Part shown: piece after piece, positions 1-10,481 of the stretch | Position numbering within the stretch: position 1 is the first letter of the stretch | How the letters are laid out: every line of letters starts with the position of its first letter | Source of the DNA: Stomoxys calcitrans | Taxonomy: Eukaryota; Arthropoda; Insecta; Diptera; Muscidae | Direction: 5' to 3' | DNA length: 64,000 nt | Assembly: GCF_963082655.1 (NCBI RefSeq) | Contig: NC_081553.1 | Location: 205,398,897-205,462,896, forward strand | Position numbers and translations under genes: made by a program | The notes under the pieces: model-generated | Seen by the model: the letters and a program-made list of their open reading frames with translations, nothing else | Told to the model about the DNA's origin: nothing | The model's database searches: none

Positions 1-133
1 ATGAACTGAAGAATTCAGCTTTTGAAAAGAAGCGCACAAGGCTATATCGATTGGAAAACTTGAGATTCCATTGCAGGATATTGTCCGGCTTAAGATCATT
101 CTAAAATGCTTTCTATCCAAAGAGTAGTATAGC

Positions 134-1329
134 AAACAAGTAAAAAGGCATTAATTTCGGCCGGTATACTAACCACCACGGGTATATATGTAAACCATCG
201 TTCGTCATAATCCGGTGAAAAATTCATAATTTATGCTCCCAAAAGCAGCTATATTGAAATATGGTCTGATGTGGACCAAATTCAACACGGACTTTGAGGG
301 CCTAATAAGTACAAGTCATTGTTCAATTTTGCAGAACAAAATATTTGTCCATTTGCCCATTCTAAGTTTATTTCTAAGTTTTATTAAAAATGCATTTACT
401 TTCTTTTAAAAAATCCGCAATTACTTTTTGGGCAACCCAATATATACAAATATAGACCGATCTGAACCATATACGACACGAATGTCGAAAATAACATAAG
501 TCACTGTGTCAAATTTGAACGAAATCGGATTATAAATGTGCCTTTTATGGGGCCAAGACTTTAAAACGAGAAATCTGTCTATATGGCTGCTATATCCAAA
601 TCTGAACCGATCGGAGCCAAATTGAAGAAGAATGTCGACTAGTCTAACACAACTCACTGTCCCAAATTTCATCAAAATCAGATAGTAAATGTGGCTTTTA
701 TGGGCCCAAGACCTTAAATCGAGAGATCGGTCTATATGGCTGCTATATCCAAATCTGAACCGATCGGAGCCAAATTGAAGAAGAATGTCGACTAGTCTAA
801 CACAACTCACTGTCCCAAATTTCATCAAAATCAGATAGTAAATGTGGCTTTTATGGGCCCAAGACCTTAAATCGAGAGATCGGTCTATATGACAGCTATA
901 TCGAAACCTGGACCGATCTGGGCCAAATTGAAGAAGGATGTCGAAGGTCCTAACACAACTCACCATCCCGAATTTCAGCGAAATCGGAAAATAAATGCGA
1001 CTTTTATGGGCCAGACCTTAAATCGAGAGATCGGTTTAAATGACAGTTATATCCAAGTCTGGACCGATTTGGGTCAAATTGACGAAGGATGGCGAAGGTC
1101 ATAACACAACACACTGTCCCGAATTTCAGCAAAATCGGATAATAAATGTGGCTTTTATTGGCCTAAGACCCTAAATCGGCGGATAGGTCTATATGGGCGG
1201 ATCGGTCTATATAACCTGCTTATGGACAAAAAAAAAGAATTTGTACAAAGTTTCAGCTCAATATCTCTATTTTTGAAGACTTTAGCGTGATTTCAACAGA
1301 CAGACGGGCGGACATGTCTAGATCGTCTA
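134..1329 (-). mobile_element. DL1 DINE-like element, 5' end truncated
   Basis: The left edge is the hairpin (3') end in reverse (aacaagtaaaaaggc, then a decayed ggccggt and the ccaccacgggtatatatg block). It is followed by about five ~154 bp units built on ggtctatatggcagctatatcc and ending gaaatttcagcaaaatcgg. The element reaches the GTCY-type tract (cagacagacgggcggacatg, near 1296-1315) and stops at about 1329, where LINE-A sequence starts, so the TATACCC end is missing. A MITE-W fragment interrupts it near 361-440. Units around 600-720 and 770-890 are almost identical, which suggests a recent unit duplication. It is non-coding; the long reading frames across the array are a side effect of a unit length close to 153 bp. 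Confidence 0.85.
361..440 (+). mobile_element. MITE-W fragment (right end only)
   Basis: This carries the MITE-W right end: the aaaatgcatttactttct block followed by the terminal inverted repeat ccgcaattactttttggg and caaccca. The left part is lost. It sits inside the DL1 array at a point where other copies read straight through, so it is an insertion followed by deletion. Confidence 0.8.
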
Positions 1330-2567
1330 CGTGCAACAGCAAAGTAAGCTATCGAAAGTGGTCCAGATATAAATCCGTGCAAGACAGAAGTAGTTCTTTT
1401 CAGCAGGAGATACAAGTTGCCTACAGTGGAACCTGTCTCCTTGTGTGGAGAGAATGTTCTACTTACATAAAGCGCAAAATACCTGGGTGTTTTGCTGGAC
1501 AGGAAACTGAACTTCAAATCAAACATTTTGGAAAGGGCAAGAAAGGCGACTCTTGCCCAATACACCTGTAAGAGAGCCATTGGCAAAAGTTGGGGGATTA
1601 GACCGCGTGTCATGCATTGGTTATATACTGCAGTTGCCAGACCTATGATGCTATAAGGTGTTGTGGTCTGGTGAACGGCGCTTCAAAAGTCCACCCACTG
1701 CTCAATACTTAACGGGGTCCAAAGGATGACTTGTTTGTGCATCACAGTCGCATTGATTACGACACCATCTGATGCACTGAATTTAATGCTAAATCTTATG
1801 CCTCTGGACACTGTGGCTACCCAAATTGCAGCGACCACTGACGTGACAGCCATTAAATCCCTGGAAAACGTATTTCTGAACACAAAAACCGCTCTCGACT
1901 GTCGCAGATCTCTCAACGAGATGGCTGAACAGTTCAAAATTCATCTGTTCTGGGTGCCGGGCCACAGAGATATCCCATGGAATTGTAAAGCGTACGAGCC
2001 TAAGAGATTAGGAACAGCCCTGGAATGTGCAGGATTGTTCCTAATCTCTTAGAATCTGTGGGTATGCCTCTAGCGACAGGTAAGCTAAGTTTTCAGGACC
2101 AGACCCGAAGGACAACGAATAATTGATGGTCACAAAGAGGAGGCTTTGAGAATTCCAAAACTATGTGGCCTAATCTTGACTTGAAGAGGCCTAGCGCTTT
2201 GCCGCCATTGGCTAGAACAGCGTCTCAGTCTTTGATCCGTCGTGACAGGTTACTGTCTTATCAGAAAACATGCTGACAGACTGAAGGTTGCCAGCAACGA
2301 CGAAGAAGAGACTATAGGACACCTTCTGTGTGTGTGTCCCGCAGTAGCAGTCAGATGGAGTTCCACTTTAGGTTCTCACATCTTTGAGAACCTGTCTGAT
2401 TTAGCGGATGTTAAAATTCGCAAGTTTCTGGGTTTTTCAAAGCGATCTGGATGGTTCTACGATAGGAACTTGAAGGCATCTTCCTTCTTCTGTTCCTGTG
2501 GTATCACAATGGACGAAAACGTCTAAATGAGTCTGATGGCAGACTGCCCCTTAAACCTAACCTAACC
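1330..2567 (+). pseudogene. LINE-A fragment: RT C-terminus, RNase H and C-terminal tail
   Basis: Translation in shifting frames gives the end of a non-LTR reverse transcriptase (KRKIPGCFAG / LLDRKLNFKSNILERA-like, then a KSWGIRPRVMHWLY stretch near 1590-1625). An RNase H signature follows (FWVPGHRDIP, near 1947-1980). Next comes a Cys/His-bearing tail (HLLCVCPA, near 2320-2345) and a 3' end of three CCTAA-type repeats at 2551-2567. RT followed by RNase H places it with the I/LOA-like clades of non-LTR retrotransposons; that is family knowledge, while the motifs are visible here. Several stops and frameshifts make it dead. It is 5' truncated against a DL1 element, as is usual for incompletely reverse-transcribed LINEs. 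Confidence 0.82.
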
Positions 2568-2569
2568 TA

Positions 2570-3895
2570 AGTTAGAATTGGTCTAATCACGCTCCTGTAG
2601 ATGCAGTGGACTATCCTCGGATTCAGGCCCCATTTGGAGCTGACGGCCCTTCTTCACATTGCCCAACATCTGTGAGCCTTCTCAGTACGCTCCTGAATGT
2701 GACACTTCCAATTACGTTTCCTATGCAAGATCACTCCTAAGTATTGACTTTGTCAGATATCGAAATCGTTTTATTGAGAAAACGTGGTGCTTTAAATTGG
2801 CCCACCTTCGCCTTCCTCGTAAACAGGCCTATTTCGGGCTTAACATTGAGACCTCTGGGTCAAGCCCAGTCATATGCCATATGCAAGACCCTTTCGGACC
2901 TTCTGCATAGTTGGTTCGGATTTAATTTGTAATTTATTTATTTACACCCGCACAACAAGAATATAAAATTCTTATAATTAAGAGGCGGGATCTTTACGAT
3001 TAGAAGTATTATAACATCGCCTGCGTAGCAGACGGGTTCAAATCCGTCCTCAGTCAGTATCCGTTATATGTCAATTGTCATGTGTCTGATGTTTCAATAC
3101 TAGGTTCTTTGCCTATAGTAGTCTTCCAAATATTAGGATTAAGTGATGATACCATCGTTCGCTCCCTGTTCGTTAGGCTGTATTGAGCCTCCTGTCTCTG
3201 CTCTGACTAAAGTTTCTATATTAGGATTTTTACTTATCCTAGTCTCTCGAATCTTGAAGTTGGTGATCGGTCCATCGTCTGGTCCATGTTTGTTAGGTTG
3301 TGTTGGGGGTCTCTCCACTGCAGTACCTCATATTTTAGAATAAGGATCATTGCTTATCCTAGATTTTCCAATATTGAGAGAGGCGGTGATTGTCTCGTTG
3401 TCAGTTCCCTGTTCGTTGGGCGGTATTGAGTCACCTGCCACTACACGGCTTCATGTCTCAATATGAGTATTTCTGCCCATACTAGTCTTCCAATCTTGAA
3501 AAAGACAGCCTTGCTCCAGTAGTGCGCCATGCCTTTAGTATTAGCCAAACTCGTCACGGAGATTTGATCAATGTCAACCACAAGGCGAGTTCCTTCCTCC
3601 TTCTCCTCCTTGTGGAAGACTTCCTACTTCTCTGCGACCAAACCTTGTTGCCTGCCCAAGAATTCCAACATCCAACAACGTTCCGTCGCAAATTTACCGT
3701 GCGATCCCTTGATGAAGACCGTCGTCTTTGTGAGCTGGGGGATATCCATCGTTCTCACCAAGTTGAGCTTTACGCCCTCTCAGGGAGCTTGGATACCTCT
3801 GACGAGCTGTTTGACGGTATCAATACATTCCGCCGACGCAAAACGCAGCATATTGACGTCCCCTCTTCTGCTACTTAGCGTTGCAAACAAATGAA
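2570..3895 (-). pseudogene. LINE-A internally deleted copy: ORF1 (gag) plus RT C-terminus
   Basis: Read on the minus strand, about 3840 to 3490 encodes an ORF1-like segment (VKQLVRGIQAP, TERCWMLEFLGRQQGL, then EVFHKEEKEEGTRLVVDID). I match this to the DUF4780-type domain found in ORF1 of some non-LTR elements. It has two in-frame stops, one after IQAP and one at VAEK*EVF. A tandem-repeat linker follows (3070-3505). Then, at 3060-2570, comes an RT stretch that includes the decayed counterpart of the CYADD active-site region near 3010-3040. The endonuclease and the N-terminal half of the RT are missing. A small AT-rich break lies at 2931-2985. The 3' end directly abuts the 3' tail of the neighbouring plus-strand copy. 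Confidence 0.65.
3070..3505. repeat. ~120 bp tandem repeat inside the LINE-A remnant
   Basis: About 3.5 imperfect units share ctgttcgttaggctgtattg near 3164, 3284 and 3405, each followed by a t..cttatcctagt.ttccaat segment. Spacing is about 120 bp. The position between ORF1 and RT suggests an expanded linker of the retrotransposon. Confidence 0.65.
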
Positions 3896-5082
3896 CAAAG
3901 ATACAGTAGCCAGTAATGCAGTAGAGGTATGAGGTATAATTACCTCTTCGAGATAAGACTCAAAGGGCAACCGATGAAAAGGGGTCGAAAATTAAAGGCT
4001 GTTGACGGTTCAACATTTTTTGACCTATGAATTGAAACACATGAAGATTTTTTGTGCAATCTGGTTCGTTCAGTTTTGAAACTTTGAAGGCATGTTCAAT
4101 CTCTTGTTTCTTTGTTATTGCAATAAAGTAAAATGTCTAAGCGACTTTGATTTTAGACTACCTATCCTAGCCTTACCACTACTCTTTTCTCAATTCAAAG
4201 TATGCTGCTAAATTTATGATCATTTCAAGTTCTTTCTCACATCTGTTTTGGAATTTAATTTAAAACGGTACACATTGTTAGAGGGGCTATTTTTCCCAAG
4301 TCCTTGTTATATTGATGTAAACATTCTGCAAACATGCTGCTCTATTTCAACCATCAACAACATCTGTTCCAGGCATTGTCTATCACAAAATCTGCATCTA
4401 AAATTTTTGTGTTTGTCTTGGTATAATTATTGTTTAAAGTTTGTAGTACACAGAGATGCAACAAAATCCTGGTCATTATGTATGCTAGCACCAGTGGCAT
4501 AGGTCATCACTTTAGATGAATGCCAACACCCAAATATTGAATTACATACCAGTGCCAAATTTGCTGCAAAGGTTAGACTACAGGGTCCTATGACACTGGA
4601 CCAGACATAGTCACTCTCTAATACGGCGCAGCTAGCCTGCCTTCAAATTACCCTTGTCCAACATTCTGAAGGTTTATAACATTTGCACTTAAAACTGTTT
4701 TTGCTTCCACATACACAAACACACACACACAACTTGTGCTGGTAGCAGCGGCGGCATCATGGCTATAAAGTTTTCTTTTTATAGTCCAAAATATTTTGAA
4801 TGGCATGCAGCTTAGGTTTTATCTTGCGAAATTTGTATAATGTGCCATGATGATGATTCCCCAGAACCATCAATGCTTGGCGTTAAACTCATTGCCTATG
4901 TGTGGGTGTGAATAGACCATGGGTTAGCTGGGCATTGGGTAATGCATTGAGGAAAATTAATTTTTCAAAAATATTAGAAAATATTTGCAATGAGAAGGAT
5001 TTTAATGTGGCAGTTTGGTTTTTAGATCAGCCGAGTTCAAATCCTGGCAAGAACGTTAACAAAAATGTGATAGAAGTGGTTT
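3896..5082. other. Unassigned, mostly single-copy DNA
   Basis: I see no supportable exon. The first ~60 bp may be a decayed DL3 5' end (tagcgttgcaaacaaatg at 3878-3895, then ataatt). A short (CA)n lies at about 4714-4735. A B-box-like ttcaaatcctggc at 5035-5048 hints at a decayed SINE head. The rest is A/T-rich without repeat signatures. Confidence 0.4.
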
Positions 5083-5257
5083 TATACCCACCACCATAGG
5101 TTATACTAACCTAGTAATTCCATTTGTAACAGCTCCAAATATTGATGGTCTTGGCATTCTAAGCAGATCTAGCCACGTCCGTCAGTCCGTCCGTTATGAT
5201 TGCGGTCGAACTCGTAGAGCTAGCTGCACGAAATTTTGCACAAATACTTATTGTTAA

Positions 5258-7429
5258 GGTCACCGTAGCACAGAGGTTAGCATGTCCGCCTATAACGCTG
5301 AACGCCTGGGTTCGAATCCTGGCGAGACCATCAGAAAACAAGTAAAAAGGAGTTAAGTTTGGCCGGGCCGAACTTTGGATACCCACCACCTCGGCTATAT
5401 ACGTAAACCACCTTTCGTCAAAATCCGGTGAAAAATGTATACCTTATACCCTATAGCAGCTATATCGGAATATGTTCCGATTTGGACCAAATACTTAAAG
5501 TACAAGTCATTGTTCAATTGTGTATAACAAAATATTGATCTTTTTAGTAGCTATATCTAAAAATAAACCAATCGGAACCATATACGACACGGATGTCGAA
5601 AAACTTAAGATAAGTCGCTGTGTCAAATTTCATTGAAATCGGATTATAAATGCATCTTTTATGGCCCCAAAACCTTAAATCGAGAAATCGGTCTATATGG
5701 CAGCTATATGCAAATCAGGACCGATCTAAGCCAAATTGAAGAAGAATGTCGACTGGCCTAACACAACTCTCTGTCCCAAATTTCGGTGAAATCAGACAAT
5801 AAATGTGGCTTTTATCGGCCTAAGACCCTAAATCCGCGGATCGGTCTATATGGCAGCTATATCCAAATCTGGACCGATCAGTTCCATGTTGTGGAACTAT
5901 GTCGAGGGGCTTCACTTTATTCACTGTTCCAAATTTCGGTGAAATCGGACAATAAATGCGCCTTTTATGTCCCCAAACTCTTAAATCGAGAGATCGGTCT
6001 TTATGGCAGCTATATCCAAATCTGGACCGATCTAGACCTAACACAACTCTCAGTCCAATATTTGAGCAAAATCGGGTAATAAATGTGGCTTTTATGGGCT
6101 TAAGACCCTAAATCGAGAGATCGGTCTATATGGCAGCTATATCCAAATCTGTACCGATCTAGACCAACTTGAAGAAGGATGTCAAGTGGCCTAACACAAC
6201 TCTCAGTCCAATATTTCAGCAAAATCGGGTAATAAATATGGCTTTTATGGGCTTAAGACCCTAAATCGGAGAATCGGTCTATATGGCAGCTATATCCAAA
6301 TCTGAACCGATCAGTTCCATGTTGTAGAACTATGTCGAGGGGCTTAACTTAATTCACTGTCCCAAATTTCAGTGAAATCGTACAATAAATGCGCCTTTTA
6401 TGGCCCCAAACCCTTAAATCGAGAGATCGGTCTATATGGCAGCTATATCCAAATCTGGACCGATCTAGACCAAATTGAAGAAGGATATCGAGTGGCCTAA
6501 CACAACTCTCAGTCCAATATTTCAGCAAAATCGGGTAATAAATGTGGCTTTTATGGGCTTAAGACCCTAAATCGGAGAATCGGTCTATATGGCAGCTATA
6601 TCCAAATCTAGACCGATCAGTTCCATGTTGTAGAATCATGTCGAGGGACTTAACTTAATTCACTGTCCCAAATTTTGGCGAACTCGAACAATAAATGCGC
6701 CTTTTATGGCCCCAAACCCTTAAATCGAGGGATCGGTCTATATGGCAGCTATATTCAAATCTGAACCGATCTAGACCAAATTAAAGAAGGATATCGAGTG
6801 GCCTAACACAACTCACTGTCCAAAATTTCAGCAAAATCTGATAATAAATGTGGCCATTATGGGCCTAAGACCCTTAATCGGCGGATCGGTCTATATGGCA
6901 GCTATATCCAAATCTGAACCGATCTAGACCAAATTAAAGAAGGATATCGAGTGGCCTATCACAACTAACTGTCCCAAATTTCAGCAAAATCGGTTGATAA
7001 ATGTGGCTTGTATGGGCCTAATACCCTAAATCGGCGGATCGGTAAATATGGGGGCTATATCAAGATATAGTCCGATTTAGCTCATCTTCGAATTAAACCT
7101 GCTTATGGACAAAAAAGAAATCTGTGCAAGGTTTCAGCTCACTATCTCTTTTTTTAAAGACTGTAGCGTGATTTCACCAGACAGACGGACGGACATGGCT
7201 AGACCGTCTTACCTTTTTACGCTGATCAAGAATATATATAAAGTATATAGGGTCAGAAATGGATATTTCGATGTGTTGCAAACGGAATGACAAAACGAAT
7301 ATGCCCCCATCCTTCGGTGGTGGGTATAAAAAAGTTCAGCTATGGTTTTCCCCTCCTAATGTTGGCATGTAAAACTTCTCTCCAAAGAGGTGTCGCACTG
7401 CGGCACTGTTCATGGGCAAAATTTGCATT
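5258..7429 (+). mobile_element. tRNA-derived SINE, split by a DL1 insertion, with 12 bp target duplication
   Basis: The left part (5258-5336) is tRNA-like: an A-box region tagcacagaggttagcatg and a B-box ggttcgaatcc. The right part (7335-7429) is the SINE body (gtaaaacttctctcc, ggtgtcgcactgcggcac), ending gttcatgggcaaaatttgca. Flanks are acttattgttaa (5246-5257) and acttattattaa (7430-7441), a 12 bp target-site duplication with one difference. The anticodon-loop region does not make a credible functional tRNA, so this is a SINE head rather than a tRNA gene. The body has an internal deletion (cggcac joined to tgttcatggg). The DL1 element sits in the A-run after catcagaaaa. Confidence 0.9.
5337..7334 (-). 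mobile_element. DL1 DINE-like element, complete, inner layer of nest
   Basis: Both ends are present. The hairpin end is at 5337 (aacaagtaaaaagg, ggccgggccgaact, cccaccacctcggc) and the TATACCC end in reverse is at 7300-7334 (cccccatccttcggtggtgg then gtataaaa). Between them lie a leader, about nine array units with starts near 5840, 5993, 6120, 6273, 6427, 6582, 6733, 6884 and 7039 (spacing mostly 151-155 bp), and the core with cagacagacggacggacatg at 7180-7200. At ~2.0 kb it is the longest uninterrupted copy. The surrounding SINE sequence supplies the empty site. Confidence 0.93.
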
Positions 7430-7945
7430 ACTTATTATTAATGTAGGTCAATGGGGGATTGCAAATGGACCATATCGGTTCAAATTTTGATTTAGCTCCG
7501 ATATAAGGTGGTCCTTCGACTTGACTTCTTCAGGTTCTAGAAGCTTCAATTTTTAACCGATTGGGTTGAAATTTTGCACATAGGGTTCCGTTACGACTTC
7601 CAAACATCGTGCCAAGTATGGTCTGGATCTGTTCATAACCCGATATAGATCCGTGCCAAGTATGGTCTGGATCTGTCTATAATCTGATATAGATCCCATA
7701 AAAACCGTCCTCTCATTTTGACATATTGATCCCCTAAAAACTGCAGTTGTTATCCGATTAAGCTGACATTTTGCTCGTAGGGTTCTGTTATGATTTCCAA
7801 CAATCTTGATAAGTATGGTCCCAATAGGTGTAAAACTTCATATAACTCCCATATAAACCAATCTCCCGATTTGACACCTCAAGCCTGTGGAAGTCTACAT
7901 TTTTATCCAATGGGGCTGAAATGTTGTACATAGTGTTCTGTACGA

Positions 7946-8606
7946 CTATCAACACTCGAGTCACTTACGGCTGAACAGTTCAAAATTCACCTGTTTTTTG
8001 GGTGCCGGGCCACAGAGATATCCCAGGGAATTCTAAAGCGGACCAGCTTGCGAGACTAGAAACTATCTTACACACTCCAGGGACACTGGAATCTGTGGGA
8101 ATGCCTCTAGCGGCATGTAAGCTAAGTTTTCAGAACCAGATCCGAAGGGCAACGAATGATACATGGTCACAAAGAGGTGGCTGTGAGCATTGCAAAACTA
8201 TGTGGCCTTATCTAGACTTGAAGAGGTCTACTGCTTTGCTGTCATTGGCTAGAACAGATGTCTCAGTCATTGTGTCCGTTATGACAGGTCACGGTGTAAT
8301 CGGGAAAATATGCTGACAGATTGAAGGTTGCCAGCAATGACTTTTGCAGAAGCTATAGGGACAACGAGGAAGTTTCCCTAGCAGTTAGAAGGATTTCCAC
8401 TTTAGGTTCTCGTTTCTTTGAGAACCTTTCTGATTTAGCAAATGTGAACATTCGCAAGTTTCTGGGCTTTTTAAAGCGATCTGGGTGGTTCAACGGTGGG
8501 ATCTTGAAGACATCTTCCTTCTTCTGTTGCTGTGGTATCACAATGGACGAAAATGTCTAAGTGAGTCTGATAGCAGACTGGCACTTAAACCTAACCTAAC
8601 CTACGG
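7946..8606 (+). pseudogene. LINE-A fragment: RNase H and C-terminal tail
   Basis: It starts within RNase H (AEQFKIHLF, then VPGHRDIPGNSKADQLARLE). An extra T in the run at 7992-7998 shifts the frame before VPGH. The tail continues with WSQRGGCEHCKTMWPYLDLK, an SLARTDVSV block and the LSDLANVNIRKFLGFLKRSG block, and the element ends in CCTAACCTAACC near 8587-8602. It belongs to the same family as the copy at 1330-2567, is better preserved in RNase H, and is 5' truncated and dead. Confidence 0.82.
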
Positions 8607-8970
8607 TCCAAATCCTTTGTGTGTAAACTTTTAGTAGAATCCATGGTAGGGGGTTCCCAATTAGTTATTTTTCTGAAGCTGGTCACATTTGCAGTAGTTT
8701 ACCCTACATTTGTCTGGCTCAGCGGTACATCATTCTGACTCGCTTATTAAAAGAGTATTCTTTGTCATTAAACTGGCACTTAAACCTAACCTAACCTACG
8801 GTCCAAATTCTTTGTGTGTAAACTTTTAGTAAAATCCATGGTAGGGGGTTCCCAACTAGTTATTTCTTTGAAGCTGTTGCCATTTGCAGTAGTTTACCCA
8901 ACATTTGTCTGGCTCTGCGGTACATCATTCTGACACGCCTATTAAAAGAGTATTCCTTGTCATTAAAGTT
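8579..8970. repeat. 195 bp tandem duplication spanning a LINE-A 3' tail
   Basis: Two copies start at gcacttaaacctaacctaac (8581 and 8776) and run through ttgtgtgtaaacttttagta, atccatggtagggggttccc and the acatcattctgac.cgc block to tgtcattaaa. Differences are few. The middle (atccatggtagggggttcccaa) is a relic of a DL2b 3' end, so the duplicated unit joins LINE tail and DINE-like sequence. Confidence 0.85.
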
Positions 8971-10137
8971 AAACAGTAATTAAATAGCAATTATTGATAT
9001 GCTGGAAGTCTCCTCTCCTTTTCTTAATGGTGTGTTCGTGGGAACCTTTGCAGCCATATTCCACCTATGGTCCCAAAATTCTTCCCATCGCTTTTCCATT
9101 CTTTTGCCATTCGTTCTGAGTCTGACCTTTCTTTCATTTGTATTTTCCCCCGTGCATTGTCTTTTGTTTCCTCAATTCTGCCGTTTGTCCATCTCTTGCT
9201 TCCCGCTTGCGCTTCTTTTCACCTCTTAACACCATTTCAAAACAATTTTTCCCCGTGTACATCTGCACTTTTATCTTGCAAGTGTGATTTGTGAATGGTG
9301 TAGTCCTTAATGTGCAAAGCGATTCCTATCTTTAATCTAAATATTTTCTCTGTTAAACCTAGACAATATTCCAGAGAGTGTTCGGTAGAGGAATGCATAG
9401 AAATGGTATATTGATTAAATTCGGGGCGCCGGCACGAAAGGAGGAGGCGTAGCCGGAGACGAAGGTGGAAATGACTCTAGTGACACTCAGGATGGGATGT
9501 CAACGTTTATCGTTTAAACACTACATCAGTAAAATTGTGTTTGTGTCCCCCCACCAAAATTCAACTTAGATATTGTGGACTAGAGTATGTCTAACAGAGG
9601 AAGATTGACTGAGCGAAAGGCAGTAAAAGAGAGCGGGGAGTAACATAATTTTGGTGTGGTTTTCCAGAGAAGCCTACTTTATTTGATTTTGCCATAACAG
9701 CTGCAAGTACAAGTTTCTAAAATGAGTTTGTGCGGATATTTAACACTTGCACATATTTCTTGTGAACACGCATTACACATACACATAGCCTAATGTTCAT
9801 CAGCTTGGCTTGGCTGCATAACTACATATAATGGTGTAATTATGGCATTTATAAGTTTTGGGCAAATAGTTTATTTGTGATGCTAATTATGTAGCGTCTT
9901 AGAAATTGCCTATAATAATTTATTTATGCAGCAGGGTGTGTGAAGCTTTAAGTATCGATTGAACAAATAATTTTAAAGAGGAAATTTTAATTTGAATATC
10001 AAGGTTGATGTTGATCAAGGTGATGTAGAAGAACTGAATTAGTATCAACCAGGGTTGAGGAGTCGAGCATTTTTAACTCGACTTCGACTTCGGAAGATTA
10101 CTCGACTCTGACTTGGGGCTCGACTTCGAGCACTTAA
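8971..10137. other. Unassigned, apparently single-copy DNA
   Basis: No homology or exon structure I can support. A pyrimidine-rich stretch spans 9010-9250. A short imperfect repeat of ctcgacttcga (10062-10130) precedes the next element. Confidence 0.35.
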
Positions 10138-10390
10138 TTTTTATACTCATCACCATAGGATAGGGAGTATATTTATTTAGTCATTGCGATTGCAACCCAT
10201 CGAAATATTCATTTATATTTCTGATCGTCATAAATTCTAAGATGATTGAACAATGTGTCCGTCAGTTGTAATCACTCTACAGCCTTCAAAAGTTGAGGTA
10301 TTGAGTTGAAATTTTGCAAAGACTCGTATTTCTTATATACGCAGGTTACGTTCTTGAATGGGCCAAATCTATAATCATATAAAAATGAAT
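10138..10390 (+). mobile_element. DL4 5' end, truncated
   Basis: The sequence tatactcatcaccatagg is followed by the gcaacccatcgaaatattc and tctgatcgtcataaattct core, tgtccgtcagttgtaatcac, and ttgagttgaaattttgcaaa. It stops where the (TTTG)n head of family G begins. Confidence 0.75.
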
Positions 10391-10394
10391 TTGT

Positions 10395-10481
10395 GTTTGT
10401 TTGTTTGTTTGTATGTTTGTTTGTATGTTTGTTTGTATGTTTGTTTGTTTGTTTGTTTGTTTGTGGGTTTGTAAATTTGTT
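10395..10481 (+). repeat. (TTTG)n microsatellite, family G head
   Basis: About 20 units of TTTG with a few TATG variants. It leads straight into the family G leader (ttccatatagactcaaaaac). Confidence 0.9.

Larger units (their letters stand above)
5083..7945 (+). mobile_element. DL2b element, outer layer of a three-level nest
   Basis: The 5' end is at 5083 (tatacccaccaccatagg), with the GATCTAGCC.CGTCCGTCAG core at 5166-5200 and a block ending cacgaaattttgcacaaat. The element is then broken by a SINE at 5258-7429 and resumes at 7442 with atgtaggtcaatgggggatt. Array units (gatatagatcc, ccgattgggttgaaattttg) run to about 7945, where LINE-A sequence cuts it off; the hairpin end is missing. The two halves rejoin cleanly when the SINE and one copy of its target duplication are removed. 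Confidence 0.85.

Noticed and set aside
421..966. Long minus-strand frame with repeated FDILLQFG...CHIDRSLDLRSW phrases
   Set aside because: It is a translation of DL1 array units; unit length near 153 bp keeps the frame open. No start context or domain.
1726..2052. Intact RNase H gene
   Set aside because: Only the GH region and a short flank are recognisable; upstream and downstream catalytic parts are broken or missing.
5258..5336. Possible tRNA gene
   Set aside because: A and B boxes are present, but the anticodon region is not credible, the T stem has a mismatch, and the sequence continues as a multi-copy SINE with a target duplication.
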